Notes: a model not told the origin generated them from the letters alone. A DNA stretch of 64,000 nt from Verrucomicrobiota bacterium (GCA_017301995.1 JAFLEH010000006.1:186001-250000), one strand, 5' to 3'; shown: positions 43,572 to 51,785, counted from the first letter of the stretch. Numbers and translations: made by a program.

Positions 43572-44381
43572 CTACGGGAGTGATTGAAAGGCAATTGGAG
43601 CGAGATTGTCCAGCGCAAGGTTCGTTAGATGACGGCAATTGTTAGGGTAATCTCCAGGGCGTCGCCGTCTCGCAATGGACAAGAAAGTCCCACTCAGGAA
43701 CAATAGTAGCTGAGACGGTTCCGGGATGGGAGCAGAGGTTATTGTCAGTGTCGGATCACCCCATGGAGTTGACAGATCACCTGTTCGCTCGATGTCGAAG
43801 CTGAATGTGCCTGAATCCGATGGAAACGCGGTGGGGAGCACGGCGAACCCGACATGGGTCGCGCCTTGAGAGTATAGGTCGGATACAAATGCGGAAACGT
43901 CGACGGGAAAGAGGTCACCGCTCTCCGTGAGCGAAAAAACTCCTCCAGATGGCTTGGTTGCGGTGAATGGCCCACTGATTCGGTAGCTCGCACCGGCATC
44001 AGACAGATCGACTAGGCCGTTGCCAGCGTATCCGCGCATCTCCCACGTCATTATATGCGATTTCAACACGGAATATGAGATTCCGTTAACATAGAGTGAC
44101 AATTGAGCCGAAGTGACCTCGAATCCGTCAGGGAGTGTTGGCAGCCTAAATTCGATGACTCCCGTGTGCGATCTCCCAGTGCCGTATCCCGTGGTCATCA
44201 CCGTCGATATCACACTATATCCGGTCGAAAAGATATGTGTAATCGATCCTTGTGCGGATGGCGATGCAACCTCTGTGGAGACCGAAGCGGCAATCACCGC
44301 ATGGGTTGCATGGAAAAGTGTGGTGACGACGGTGATCGCCCAGCGTTTCCGGGTGGAATTTATTGGGATCATCGTGTGCAT
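43572..44381 (-). CDS. PEP-CTERM sorted exported protein with unusual C-terminal tail
   Basis: 269 aa. Signal peptide in the first ~35 residues, a beta-rich domain of about 180 aa ('VIEFRLPTLPDGFEVTSAQLSLYVNG' resembles DNRLRE/TGF-propeptide-like exported sandwich domains), and the PEP-CTERM signal 'PIPEPSQLLLFLSGTFLSIARRRR' near residue 220-241. Normally the protein ends within a few residues of the Arg cluster; here 28 more residues follow ('PGDYPNN...AFQSLP'). In another frame a TAA occurs seven codons after the Arg run, so a frameshift may have extended the tail. The coding GC is clearly below that of neighbours. Starts at 44381 or 44372. Confidence 0.7.
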   Translation of the reverse strand: MHTMIPINSTRKRWAITVVTTLFHATHAVIAASVSTEVASPSAQGSITHIFSTGYSVISTVMTTGYGTGRSHTGVIEFRLPTLPDGFEVTSAQLSLYVNGISYSVLKSHIMTWEMRGYAGNGLVDLSDAGASYRISGPFTATKPSGGVFSLTESGDLFPVDVSAFVSDLYSQGATHVGFAVLPTAFPSDSGTFSFDIERTGDLSTPWGDPTLTITSAPIPEPSQLLLFLSGTFLSIARRRRPGDYPNNCRHLTNLALDNLAPIAFQSLP

Positions 44382-44405
44382 TCGTTTCCAGGATGATGAG
44401 TTGGC

Positions 44406-44505
44406 CTAACAGTGTTTATTCGCAGCCTATCCGGAAGTGATATCCGGACGGGTGCTCGGGTTGGAAGGTGGGCGGAATCCGTTGATATTGCAAGGTTTTT
44501 CCGAG
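44406..44505. repeat. 100-bp repeat, copy A
   Basis: About 90% identical without gaps to copy B (47420-47519). Copy A lies directly upstream of the minus-strand PEP-CTERM gene, copy B directly upstream of the minus-strand polysaccharide-export-like gene, so the duplicated segment may carry promoter or regulatory signals. Confidence 0.85.
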
Positions 44506-45321
44506 AAATGGTGCGTATATCAGGCGGGGAAGCCGGACGGTTTCCGGGCGGGTGGCTCTGGCGGATATGCGCACTCGCGCGGGTGTTTCCGGAGGAATTG
44601 GCGGGGCGGATCGCATGGGGCGGCGGGTGGGCGGGGCGGCTGCGCCGCGGTTATGGGTTATTTGTTGTTGGTTATTGGGGGGCACCGCGCTTCTTCAGCC
44701 GCTATTTTAGATCTCGATGGCGGACTTGGCGGTGAATGCTTCCGGATGGGGGCGGGCGGGAGCCTGGGAGGCCACGCTCTCACGAGCGCGGCTACGGAGT
44801 GTGATTTTTCATCAACGATCCACGATCCTTGAGCGGATCTTGGCGTCTTGGCGGTGAAACTCTTCCGGGGAGCGCACGCGCCCTCGCGTGCCGTTTCCGG
44901 CGCCCTCGCCGGAAACCGGGTCACCATGGCCGGGAGAGTTTGTTTGCGGAGAGGATCGTCGCCCGGCCTGCGCAGGCACCGGACCGCGAGGGCGCTCTCC
45001 GGAACACGCGGGGGCGCGTGTGCTCCCCTTCGCCTTGCGTTAGATTCAGTCCGTCACGTTTCAGGGCGGAAATCGGGGGTTTTGGCCCTTCGCACGTGGT
45101 GCGGCGTGGTTTTCGAGCGTCCGGAAGGGAATCTCAGCAGTGCGGTGCCGAAGCAGCGCGGCGGAGTCAATGCCGTACGGAGGGTGGTGTGGGACCCGGA
45201 AGCCAATCACTCACGGGGACCTTGAAGCTGGCGCGGGTGTCGGGCTGGGTGAGGCCGAAGCCGGTGGGGAATTTGGGCGGGTTGGCCGGGGGGTGGGTGA
45301 AATTGCCCGACGGACTTCGAT
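44506..45321. other. Long gene-free stretch with nested inverted repeats
   Basis: No coding region with family similarity was found here. An inverted pair (44867-44890 against 45005-45028, about 21-22 of 24 matching) encloses ~114 nt; inside it lies a perfect 10-bp hairpin GTTTCCGGCG (44893-44902)/CGCCGGAAAC (44907-44916). Upstream is a short word repeat of the TTGGCGTCTTGGCGG kind, and another of the GGTTATGGGTTATTTG kind around 44650-44685. A second copy of repeat C is at 45172-45221. Confidence 0.7.
45172..45221 (+). repeat. Repeat C, second copy
   Basis: Matches 43485-43534 at about 44 of 48 positions: GCCGTACGGAGGGTGG then CCAATCACTCACGGGG. Same strand as the first copy, 1.7 kb away. 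Confidence 0.6.
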
Positions 45322-45753
45322 TCACGGCCCGCCACCCTGCAGATACCGCTCCGCGAAAATCTCCCGCAGTCTGACGGTGTCAGGCCGCGAGAAGCGGCGG
45401 AGTGGCAGGCTGACCGACCGGATGCCTTCCGGACCCTCGCAATAGAGCAAAATGGATCGCCGGAACACCTCGGTATCCACCACAGCGTCACGGCCGATCA
45501 CCGTGTCGTTTCCCTTCCGGGTTCGAAATCGGATGTCCCGGTCGTCGATCACGACTTGGATAACGAAGTCGGCCCTGATCTGAGCCACGCCAGTCAGGGT
45601 GAGCATAAAACCAACGTAGGCTAGCAACCACCGCTCCCACCGATCCCCGAATACCAACTCATAGCCCGCCGCCACGAGAATCACCACTCCCAGCAAAATC
45701 CGTACCCAACCCGCGAACACCGGATACCATCTTGTTGCCGATTCGATTTTCAT
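45322..45753 (-). CDS. Small hypothetical membrane protein
   Basis: 143 aa. Two hydrophobic helices at ~10-35 and ~43-62 are followed by a cytoplasmic-looking domain of about 80 residues with beta-strand character ('FVIQVVIDDRDIRFRTRKGND', 'VVDTEVFRRSILLYCEG'), somewhat like a bacterial PH-domain-type protein. No family name can be given. Same strand as the hypothetical genes further right but separated from them by ~95 nt containing a piece of repeat C. Confidence 0.55.
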   Translation of the reverse strand: MKIESATRWYPVFAGWVRILLGVVILVAAGYELVFGDRWERWLLAYVGFMLTLTGVAQIRADFVIQVVIDDRDIRFRTRKGNDTVIGRDAVVDTEVFRRSILLYCEGPEGIRSVSLPLRRFSRPDTVRLREIFAERYLQGGGP

Positions 45754-45847
45754 AGGGCGAGGTGGACCATTGTTCTTTTAAGCGGTTTAATCACTCCCGG
45801 GGACTCGAATCGGCGTTGGGTTCATTGAGTCGTCGAGCATGCGCACT

Positions 45848-46393
45848 TCAATCAGCCAACCAGTAGAGGCGCAGGTGGCCGGCGTCCCAATAAAGCAGGG
45901 CCGATGATGACTCGGGCCTTGAGAGGACAATTGCGTCCCCACGAAGGCGCGGTGCGCCGACTCCGTCGTTCAGATCTCTCCTCGGACGCACGGCCTTCTT
46001 CTGCGGATGTATTTCCCAGTCGGGCCCCGGGTAGTTACTGCCAATTTCCTTCTCGGAGGAAACGAGATATGCCGTCCTGCCGTTGAGAATGACCCCGATG
46101 GTTGACGAACTTCCGCGCTTCGATTTCAGGCAGACGGCGCAGTCGGGTGTTCCATTGCCATCGTAATCGCCAAGCAAACAAGCAGGACTAGGCGTGATGT
46201 CCACGGACCAGGAATTGGACAGATGAGTGGCGTCCAGAAGAGTGGTCAACTCACGGAGAACATCGTTGTGTTTGGTTGCTTCGGGTCTGGCAGGGATCGT
46301 GGTGGTGGCAGTAGGACTGGCGCAACCCGCGAAGATGGCTAGCGAGGTGGCGATCAGCATTCTGACGACTGACGTTTTTGGTTTCATTTCCAT
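45848..46393 (-). CDS. Hypothetical lipoprotein with an FG-GAP-like calcium loop
   Basis: 181 aa from ATG 46393. Signal peptide with lipobox 'IFAGC' (lipid Cys24). The mature part contains 'LLGDYDGNGTPDCAVCL', an Asp/Gly-rich loop of the FG-GAP/dockerin calcium-binding type, and ends in 'LLYWDAGHLRLYWLAD'. In-frame codons further upstream would hide the lipobox and run into the neighbouring gene, so the internal start is preferred. It begins 13 nt after the stop of the 174-aa hypothetical gene, suggesting a two-gene operon. Function unknown. Confidence 0.6.
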   Translation of the reverse strand: MEMKPKTSVVRMLIATSLAIFAGCASPTATTTIPARPEATKHNDVLRELTTLLDATHLSNSWSVDITPSPACLLGDYDGNGTPDCAVCLKSKRGSSSTIGVILNGRTAYLVSSEKEIGSNYPGPDWEIHPQKKAVRPRRDLNDGVGAPRLRGDAIVLSRPESSSALLYWDAGHLRLYWLAD

Positions 46394-46406
46394 GGTGTGC
46401 TTTGGT

Positions 46407-46931
46407 TCAGTTCTTGCGGTTAGTCCGGGGACCCGATGCGCTCTTGGATTTGTATTCGGCGATCTTCTCATTCACACGGTCCCATTCTCGTTTGATCCGC
46501 CTCTGGTCCTGCGTTGAAGGTGAATATTGGTCAAGGTGAGTGGATACGTATTTCGACAGACTCTCGATCTCGCTGACCAATGACGGACTAGGATGCGCTC
46601 CATTCCAAGCGAACTGGGCGGCCACTCCGCTACCCAAAATCCCAACCTCACAGTCGTCTCCCTCTTCGGAGCCTGTGACTTCCCGGATGTAGCGGTCAAC
46701 TACTGGAAAATAGTAGTCAAATGCGGCCCCTCCCATAAACATGAAGTCCTCCTGGTAATGGAGTGGATTCGTCAAGAACAGGTCGTATGCCTGCTTCAGA
46801 GTAAGACCTCCAAAATTCCTCCAAGCGTATTGTGCGTCAAGGTCGCCATCGAACGGATCAAATTCAGATATGGTCGGCAACGGTGCCGATGGGCGGTGGA
46901 TACGGAAGGGCTCCTGATCGTCTCTGTCCAT
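46407..46931 (-). CDS. Hypothetical protein, 174 aa
   Basis: No signal peptide or membrane segment. Acidic N-terminal half ('SEFDPFDGDLDAQYAWRNFGGLTLKQAYDLFLTNPLHYQEDFMFMGGAAFDYYFPVVDRYI') and a charged, probably helical C-terminal half ('RRIKREWDRVNEKIAEYKSKS'). The first half resembles in style immunity or SMI1-like small proteins, but I do not recognise a family. First of a likely pair with the lipoprotein gene 13 nt downstream. Codon use is less GC-biased than the housekeeping genes. Confidence 0.5.
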   Translation of the reverse strand: MDRDDQEPFRIHRPSAPLPTISEFDPFDGDLDAQYAWRNFGGLTLKQAYDLFLTNPLHYQEDFMFMGGAAFDYYFPVVDRYIREVTGSEEGDDCEVGILGSGVAAQFAWNGAHPSPSLVSEIESLSKYVSTHLDQYSPSTQDQRRIKREWDRVNEKIAEYKSKSASGPRTNRKN

Positions 46932-47002
46932 GTTTATGCAGCAAACGTTTGATGTGCGCCAGGCGGCGCGGTTGAAGGGATGTTGGAATGGAATTGAATG
47001 GA

Positions 47003-47407
47003 TTATGGCCCGTTAGGAGGCACGACGTGTTCGCCTTTCTTGGGTTCGACAGGGCCACGCTTTCTCAGATTCATCAGATTCTCTAGAATCTTCGGCTGAA
47101 AGAGTTCGATTTCCGGACGAGTGAATATCTTTCTGTTTAGCAAAGTGTCCCGAATCTTGGCGGCTGCTTCATCAAGCGAGAGTCCCGAAATCGCAGTTTC
47201 TCCGATCAAAGGGAGGCGGACGCATCCATTCCGATCAACTTCATATTGACGATTCCAACGCTTCATATCATCGGCCGGGACATTCTTGATCCGCAGTTCG
47301 TATCGCTTGCCAATCGCAATCTTCTCGTTATCGCCTTCTTTCGGCTCCGCTACCGAGAGAAATTGTGAGAACAGTAGTCCGAAAATTGAAAGCAGGATTG
47401 GTTTCAT
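47003..47407 (-). CDS. Polysaccharide-export (Wza N-terminal domain)-like exported protein
   Basis: 134 aa with signal peptide 'MKPILLSIFGLLFSQFLSVA'. The remainder matches the short Poly_export domain of Wza/KpsD proteins: 'YELRIKNVPADDMKRW' (in place of Y.L..GD.L.I.V), 'VDRNGCVRLPLIGETAISGLSLDEAAAKIRDTL' and 'IFTRPEIELF'. There is no SLBB domain or membrane-spanning end, so it cannot be a complete exporter. It may be a truncated relative or a periplasmic adaptor. Directly preceded (5') by copy B of the 100-bp repeat. Confidence 0.65.
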   Translation of the reverse strand: MKPILLSIFGLLFSQFLSVAEPKEGDNEKIAIGKRYELRIKNVPADDMKRWNRQYEVDRNGCVRLPLIGETAISGLSLDEAAAKIRDTLLNRKIFTRPEIELFQPKILENLMNLRKRGPVEPKKGEHVVPPNGP

Positions 47408-47419
47408 GACATTTTGGGG

Positions 47420-47519
47420 CTAACAGAGTTTATCCGCAGCCTATCCGGAAGCGATGTCCGGACGGGTGCTCGGGGTCGAGGGTGGGCGGAATCCGTTGAT
47501 AATGCAAGGATTTTCCCGT
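47420..47519. repeat. 100-bp repeat, copy B
   Basis: Partner of 44406-44505, same orientation, about 90% identical. Ends 13 nt before the start codon of the minus-strand exported-protein gene. The remaining ~225 nt up to the helicase start hold no gene I can support, apart from the helicase promoter. Confidence 0.85.
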
Positions 47520-47705
47520 CCGGCGGGGCCACTATCAGGCGGGGGCTTGTGGTTTTCCGAGATTGCCGGCGACCTCAGCGGTTGGCTTCTCCGCGACCCG
47601 GTTGGCTCCGGTTTTCGAGACGGGCGCTTCCTGTTGCGAACCGGCGGGTTCCGGCTCTCCGGAAATCCGCCGTGAATCGCGGATTTTCCGGGGCGGAAAC
47701 GGATG

Positions 47706-47734
47706 TTGCGGGAAAATGGCGGGTGTGGCAGCGT
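47706..47734 (+). promoter_or_regulatory. Possible promoter of the helicase gene
   Basis: TTGCGG (47706-47711), 17-nt spacer, CAGCGT (47729-47734), then 10 nt to ATG 47745. The -10 box is weak, but the geometry is that of the other short-leader promoters here. Confidence 0.35.
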
Positions 47735-47744
47735 TCGGCCGCGC

Positions 47745-49775
47745 ATGGCACGACATTACCAACTCAAGCGTCCCGGCGGGACGGCATCCGGGATCGACTA
47801 CCAGGCGGCGCTCAACGCGGAGCAGTACGCCGCGGTGTGCTCGCCGCCCGGTAAGGCGTTGGTCATCGCCGGGGCGGGGTCTGGCAAGACGCGCACGCTG
47901 ACCTACCGGGTGGCGTGGTTGCTCGACCAAGGGGTGGAGTCGCGCCAGATCCTGCTGCTGACGTTCACCAACAAGGCGGCGCGGGAAATGGTGGGGCGGG
48001 TGAAGGAACTCGTCACCCGCGACACCTCGGACCTGTGGGCGGGGACCTTCCACTCGATCGGCGCGCGGATCCTGCGCCGGCACGCCGAGGATCTCGGTTT
48101 CACGCGGTCGTTCTCGATCATGGACCGTGACGACCAGCGTTCGATGTTGGGAAAAGTGGTGGCCGCGTGCGAGATCGACACGAAGGAGCGGCGGTTTCCC
48201 AAGGCGGATGTGCTGGCATCGATGTTCAGCATGGCGGAAAACACCGGGCGCGAGCTGGAGGACGTGGTGATGGACATGCATCCCGCGTTTTTCGACTGGC
48301 TGCCGGACATCCGCCGGGTGCGCGAAGGGTATGCGAAGCGCAAGCTGGACGGAAACTCGATGGACTTCGACGATCTGCTCGTCCTAACCGTCCGGTTGTT
48401 CGAGGCGCGGGCGGACCTGCTGGCGCTCTATCAGCAGCGGTTCCGCCACATCCTGGTGGACGAATACCAGGACACCAACACCGTGCAGAGCCGGCTGATC
48501 GACCTGCTGGCCGGCGCGGGCGCGAGCCTGATGGCGGTGGGGGATGACGCGCAGTCGATCTACTCGTGGCGCGGCGCGGACATGGGCCATATCCTGGGAT
48601 TCCGCGAGCGGTATCCGGACGCGCGGGTTTTCACGATCGAGACCAACTACCGCAGCGTGCCGGAGATCCTCGATCTGTCCAACGAGGCGATCCGTGCCAA
48701 CGAGGGGCGGATCGAGAAGGACCTGCGGGCGGTTAGGGAATCGGCCGGGGTGAAACCCGCGCTGGTGGCGCTGACCGAGCCGCGGACGCAAGCGGCGTTT
48801 GTGGCGCAGCGGATCGAGGAGCTGAGGGACACCGGGATTCCGCTAACCGAAATGGCGGTGCTCTACCGGGCGCATTTCCAGAGCCTGGAAATGCAGATGG
48901 AACTCACGATGCGCGGGGTGTCGTTCGGAATCACCAGCGGCCTGCGGTTTTTCGAGCAGGCGCACATCAAGGATGTGGCGGCGTTTCTGCGCTTCGTGCT
49001 GAACCGGCGCGACGAGGAGAGTTTCGTCCGGATGGTGATGCTGCTGCCCGGTTGCGGCCCGGCGGCGGCGGACAAACTCTGGCGGGAATGGATCGATACC
49101 GGCCTCGCCGGAAACGAATCACCGCCGGTCCGGTGGTCGGATATCCTGCTCGGTTTCCGCAAGGTGCCCAAAAAGGCCGCGAAACAGTGGGAGCAGCTTT
49201 GCTACACGCTCGACGAACTCACGCCCGACGGTTTTTTCGCGAAACCCGGCGACATGATCTACAGCGTGATGGAAGGCGTCTATCAGGACTACCTGGAGGC
49301 CAGTTTCGACAACGCGGAAGCCCGCCGAGCCGATCTGGACCAGTTGTCGCGCTTCGCGGGAGGGTTCGAGGAGATCGGGACGTTTCTGGAGCAGTTGTCG
49401 TTGTTGGGATCGGTGGACGGCGAGCCCGGCGCGGAAAAGGAGGACGAGGAGAAGATCACGCTGTCGTCGATCCATCAGGCCAAGGGCTTGGAATGGCGGG
49501 TGGTGTTTCTGATCGGCCTGGTGGACGGACAGTTTCCGAACGGCCGGGTGATGGAAAGCGGGCGGGCGGCGCTGGAGGAGGAGCGCCGGTTGTTTTACGT
49601 GGGAATCACGCGGGCCAAGGACGAGCTGTATATGTCCTATCCGCTGACCAACCCGAAATCCTACACGGGCGACTACATGTGCATGCCCTCGCGGTTTCTG
49701 GGGGATTTCGACCCCGGCCGGGTGGAGGAGTGGGACGTGGGCGGCAGCGAGTGGGGGGATGACGATCCGTTCTGA
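47745..49775 (+). CDS. UvrD/PcrA/Rep-type superfamily 1 DNA helicase
   Basis: 676 aa from ATG 47745. SF1A motifs in order: Walker A 'IAGAGSGKTRT' (42-51), 'LLLTFTNKAAREM', 'AGTFHSIG', DEYQ box 'ILVDEYQDTN', 'AVGDDAQSIYSWRGAD', 'ETNYRS', then in the second half 'VLYRAHFQS', 'LSSIHQAKGLEWRVVF' and 'LFYVGITRAKDELYMS'. 3'-5' helicase acting in repair or replication restart. The size is slightly shorter than UvrD (about 720 aa) and resembles Rep/PcrA. The start is picked because the residues before it have no family similarity. Confidence 0.95.
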   Translation: MARHYQLKRPGGTASGIDYQAALNAEQYAAVCSPPGKALVIAGAGSGKTRTLTYRVAWLLDQGVESRQILLLTFTNKAAREMVGRVKELVTRDTSDLWAGTFHSIGARILRRHAEDLGFTRSFSIMDRDDQRSMLGKVVAACEIDTKERRFPKADVLASMFSMAENTGRELEDVVMDMHPAFFDWLPDIRRVREGYAKRKLDGNSMDFDDLLVLTVRLFEARADLLALYQQRFRHILVDEYQDTNTVQSRLIDLLAGAGASLMAVGDDAQSIYSWRGADMGHILGFRERYPDARVFTIETNYRSVPEILDLSNEAIRANEGRIEKDLRAVRESAGVKPALVALTEPRTQAAFVAQRIEELRDTGIPLTEMAVLYRAHFQSLEMQMELTMRGVSFGITSGLRFFEQAHIKDVAAFLRFVLNRRDEESFVRMVMLLPGCGPAAADKLWREWIDTGLAGNESPPVRWSDILLGFRKVPKKAAKQWEQLCYTLDELTPDGFFAKPGDMIYSVMEGVYQDYLEASFDNAEARRADLDQLSRFAGGFEEIGTFLEQLSLLGSVDGEPGAEKEDEEKITLSSIHQAKGLEWRVVFLIGLVDGQFPNGRVMESGRAALEEERRLFYVGITRAKDELYMSYPLTNPKSYTGDYMCMPSRFLGDFDPGRVEEWDVGGSEWGDDDPF

Positions 49776-49808
49776 GGAAAAAAAACGCGGATTTTCACGC
49801 TTCCGCGC

Positions 49809-49837
49809 TTGCCGGGTGGGCCGGAGGGGGGTAAACG
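49809..49837 (+). promoter_or_regulatory. Predicted promoter of gpmI
   Basis: TTGCCG (49809-49814), 17-nt spacer, TAAACG (49832-49837), then 10 nt to ATG 49848. This shows that the TTG at 49809 is a promoter element rather than an alternative start codon. Confidence 0.6.
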
Positions 49838-49847
49838 CCCCCCGCTT

Positions 49848-51386
49848 ATGGAAAAGAAACCAGTGGTGCTCATCATTCGCGACGGCTGGGGTGTGAACCC
49901 CGGAGGACAGGCAACGGCGGTAGCGGACGGCAATGCCGTGCTGCTCGCAAACACACCCTTCCACGACGTGGTGTTGGAGCAATACCCTCGGGGATTCCTC
50001 AGCGCCTCCGGCATGGATGTGGGCCTGCCGGACGGCCAGATGGGCAACTCGGAAGTCGGCCACCTCAATCTCGGCGCGGGCCGCATCGTCTATCAGGATC
50101 TGACCCGCATCAACAAGGCGATCGCCGACGGTTCGCTCGCGACGAATCCGGTTTTCACCAAGGCCCTCGAACAGGCGAAATCCAGCCGTCTCCATCTGAT
50201 CGGCCTGGTTTCCGACGGCGGCGTCCACAGCCATCAGGACCAATTGATCGCCATGGTGAAAATCGCCAAGGCCGCCGGGGTGGACGACATTTTCATCCAC
50301 GCGCTGACCGACGGCCGCGACACCTCGCCCACCGGAGGGGCGGGCTATCTGGCCCACGTGGAGGACGAGGTTTCCAAATGCGGCGCGCACATCGCCACGG
50401 TGGTGGGCCGCTACTACGCGATGGACCGCGACAAGCGCTGGGACCGGGTGAAGCTCGGTTGGGACGCGATCGTGTTAGGAAAGGGCGAGGTCCGCGAGGT
50501 GCTCGCCAGCGAGGCGGTGGCCGATTGCTACCGCATGGACAAGACCGACGAGTTCATGCCCGCGATGGTGTTCACCGAGGCCAACCAGCAGCGCGTCCGC
50601 GATGGTGACGTGGTGCTGTTCTTCAATTTCCGCTCCGACCGCGCCCGCGAGCTTTCCGACGCGTTTTTGTTGGAGAATTTTGCCGGGTTCGACCGCGAGG
50701 TCTGGCCGCAGGTCCACTACGTGACCCTGACCGTCTATGACCGCACCTACACCTGCCCGGTGATCTTCGAACCGCAAACCCTGGCGATGGGCCTGGGCGA
50801 AGCGGCCGCCGCCGCCGGACTCAAACAGCTCCGGATCGCGGAAACGGAAAAATATCCCCACGTGACGTTCTTCTTCAACGGCGGTATCGAACAGCCGAAT
50901 CCCGGCGAGGACCGGATCATCATCCCGTCGCCCAAGGACGTGCCGACCTACGATTTCAAGCCGGAAATGAGCGCGCCGGAGGTCACCTCCACCGTGGTGG
51001 ACAAGCTCAAGGACTACGATCTCGTCATCCTCAACTTCGCCAATCCCGACATGGTCGGCCACACCGGCGTCGTCGAGGCGGCGATCAAGGCCGTGGAAAC
51101 CATCGACGCCGGCGTCAAGGCGGTGGTCGAGGAAACCCTGCGGCTGGGCGGCAAATTGTTGGTCACCGCCGACCACGGGAACTGCGAGTACATGCGCAAC
51201 CCGGACGGATCGCCTAACACCGCCCACACCACCAATCTGGTCCACGCCATCTACGTGGCCGCCGATGCGGCGGGCTATCAGGTCAAGGACGGCATCCTCG
51301 CCGACGTCGCGCCGACCTTGCTCGACATGCTCGGCGTGGCCCAACCGGCCGAAATGACCGGCAAGACCCTGCTGGAGAAGAAGTAG
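49848..51386 (+). CDS. gpmI: 2,3-bisphosphoglycerate-independent phosphoglycerate mutase
   Basis: 512 aa cytoplasmic glycolytic enzyme interconverting 3- and 2-phosphoglycerate through a phospho-serine. Catalytic Ser68 is in 'GQMGNSEVGHLNLGAG'; metal ligands are in 'IIRDGWG' (Asp12), 'NFRSDRARE', 'NFANPDMVGHTG' and 'VTADHGNCE'. The length and domain order (phosphatase domain split by the transferase domain) are normal. No Shine-Dalgarno is present; the promoter sits just upstream. Single gene. Confidence 0.98.
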   Translation: MEKKPVVLIIRDGWGVNPGGQATAVADGNAVLLANTPFHDVVLEQYPRGFLSASGMDVGLPDGQMGNSEVGHLNLGAGRIVYQDLTRINKAIADGSLATNPVFTKALEQAKSSRLHLIGLVSDGGVHSHQDQLIAMVKIAKAAGVDDIFIHALTDGRDTSPTGGAGYLAHVEDEVSKCGAHIATVVGRYYAMDRDKRWDRVKLGWDAIVLGKGEVREVLASEAVADCYRMDKTDEFMPAMVFTEANQQRVRDGDVVLFFNFRSDRARELSDAFLLENFAGFDREVWPQVHYVTLTVYDRTYTCPVIFEPQTLAMGLGEAAAAAGLKQLRIAETEKYPHVTFFFNGGIEQPNPGEDRIIIPSPKDVPTYDFKPEMSAPEVTSTVVDKLKDYDLVILNFANPDMVGHTGVVEAAIKAVETIDAGVKAVVEETLRLGGKLLVTADHGNCEYMRNPDGSPNTAHTTNLVHAIYVAADAAGYQVKDGILADVAPTLLDMLGVAQPAEMTGKTLLEKK

Positions 51387-51447
51387 GCGCCGGCCCGCAA
51401 GGGCGCTCAATCGGGATAGGTGGTTCCCATCCATCGGGTGGAGCCGT

Positions 51448-51668
51448 GAACCCGGAATCCGAAGTTCGAGAAAGGTTGCACGCTCGATTTGCCACTGAGA
51501 GACTGAGAACCACTGAGGAAACTGATTTATTGGAATGGGGAAGTGCCGATTGATGAATGGAAGCGATTTCCCCCCTATCAAAAGTAATTTCAGTGGAATC
51601 AGTGATTTTCAGTCCCTCAGTGGTAAAAAATGGATGCCTGGGCCATTTCACCTTCCTATTTCGGGTTG
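51448..51668. repeat. Dispersed fold-back repeat, 51.5-kb copy
   Basis: Counterpart of the element at 40224-40445 in the same orientation: arms at 51492-51525 and 51590-51623, shared CCGGAATCCGAAGTTCG to the left and TTTCGGGTT to the right, and a common centre (GGGGAAG..CCGATTGATGA). No open frame of its own. The rest of the 51387-52005 gap has no gene. Confidence 0.8.
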
Positions 51669-51750
51669 AACTTCAGACATCCTGATCCGGTCGGAAAATG
51701 ATTTGGTCCGATTCGCGGCGACAGCCACGTCGATGAATGGTGCTTTCTTT

Positions 51751-51785
51751 CTGGTCTCTGGCTTCTGGTCTCTGGCTTCTTGGCC
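51751..51785. repeat. Short tandem repeat, 14-bp unit
   Basis: CTGGTCTCTGGCTT occurs twice in direct succession (51751-51764 and 51765-51778) followed by CTTGG. Same word-like style as the 7-bp repeat at 17771. Confidence 0.9.

Noticed and set aside
44412..45445. Several short open frames in the gene-free stretch
   Set aside because: They overlap inverted repeats, have shifting frames and no similarity to known proteins; treated as non-coding.
49809..49847. TTG at 49809 as the start codon of gpmI
   Set aside because: The conserved N-terminus begins at 49848, and the TTG belongs to a well-spaced -35 box.
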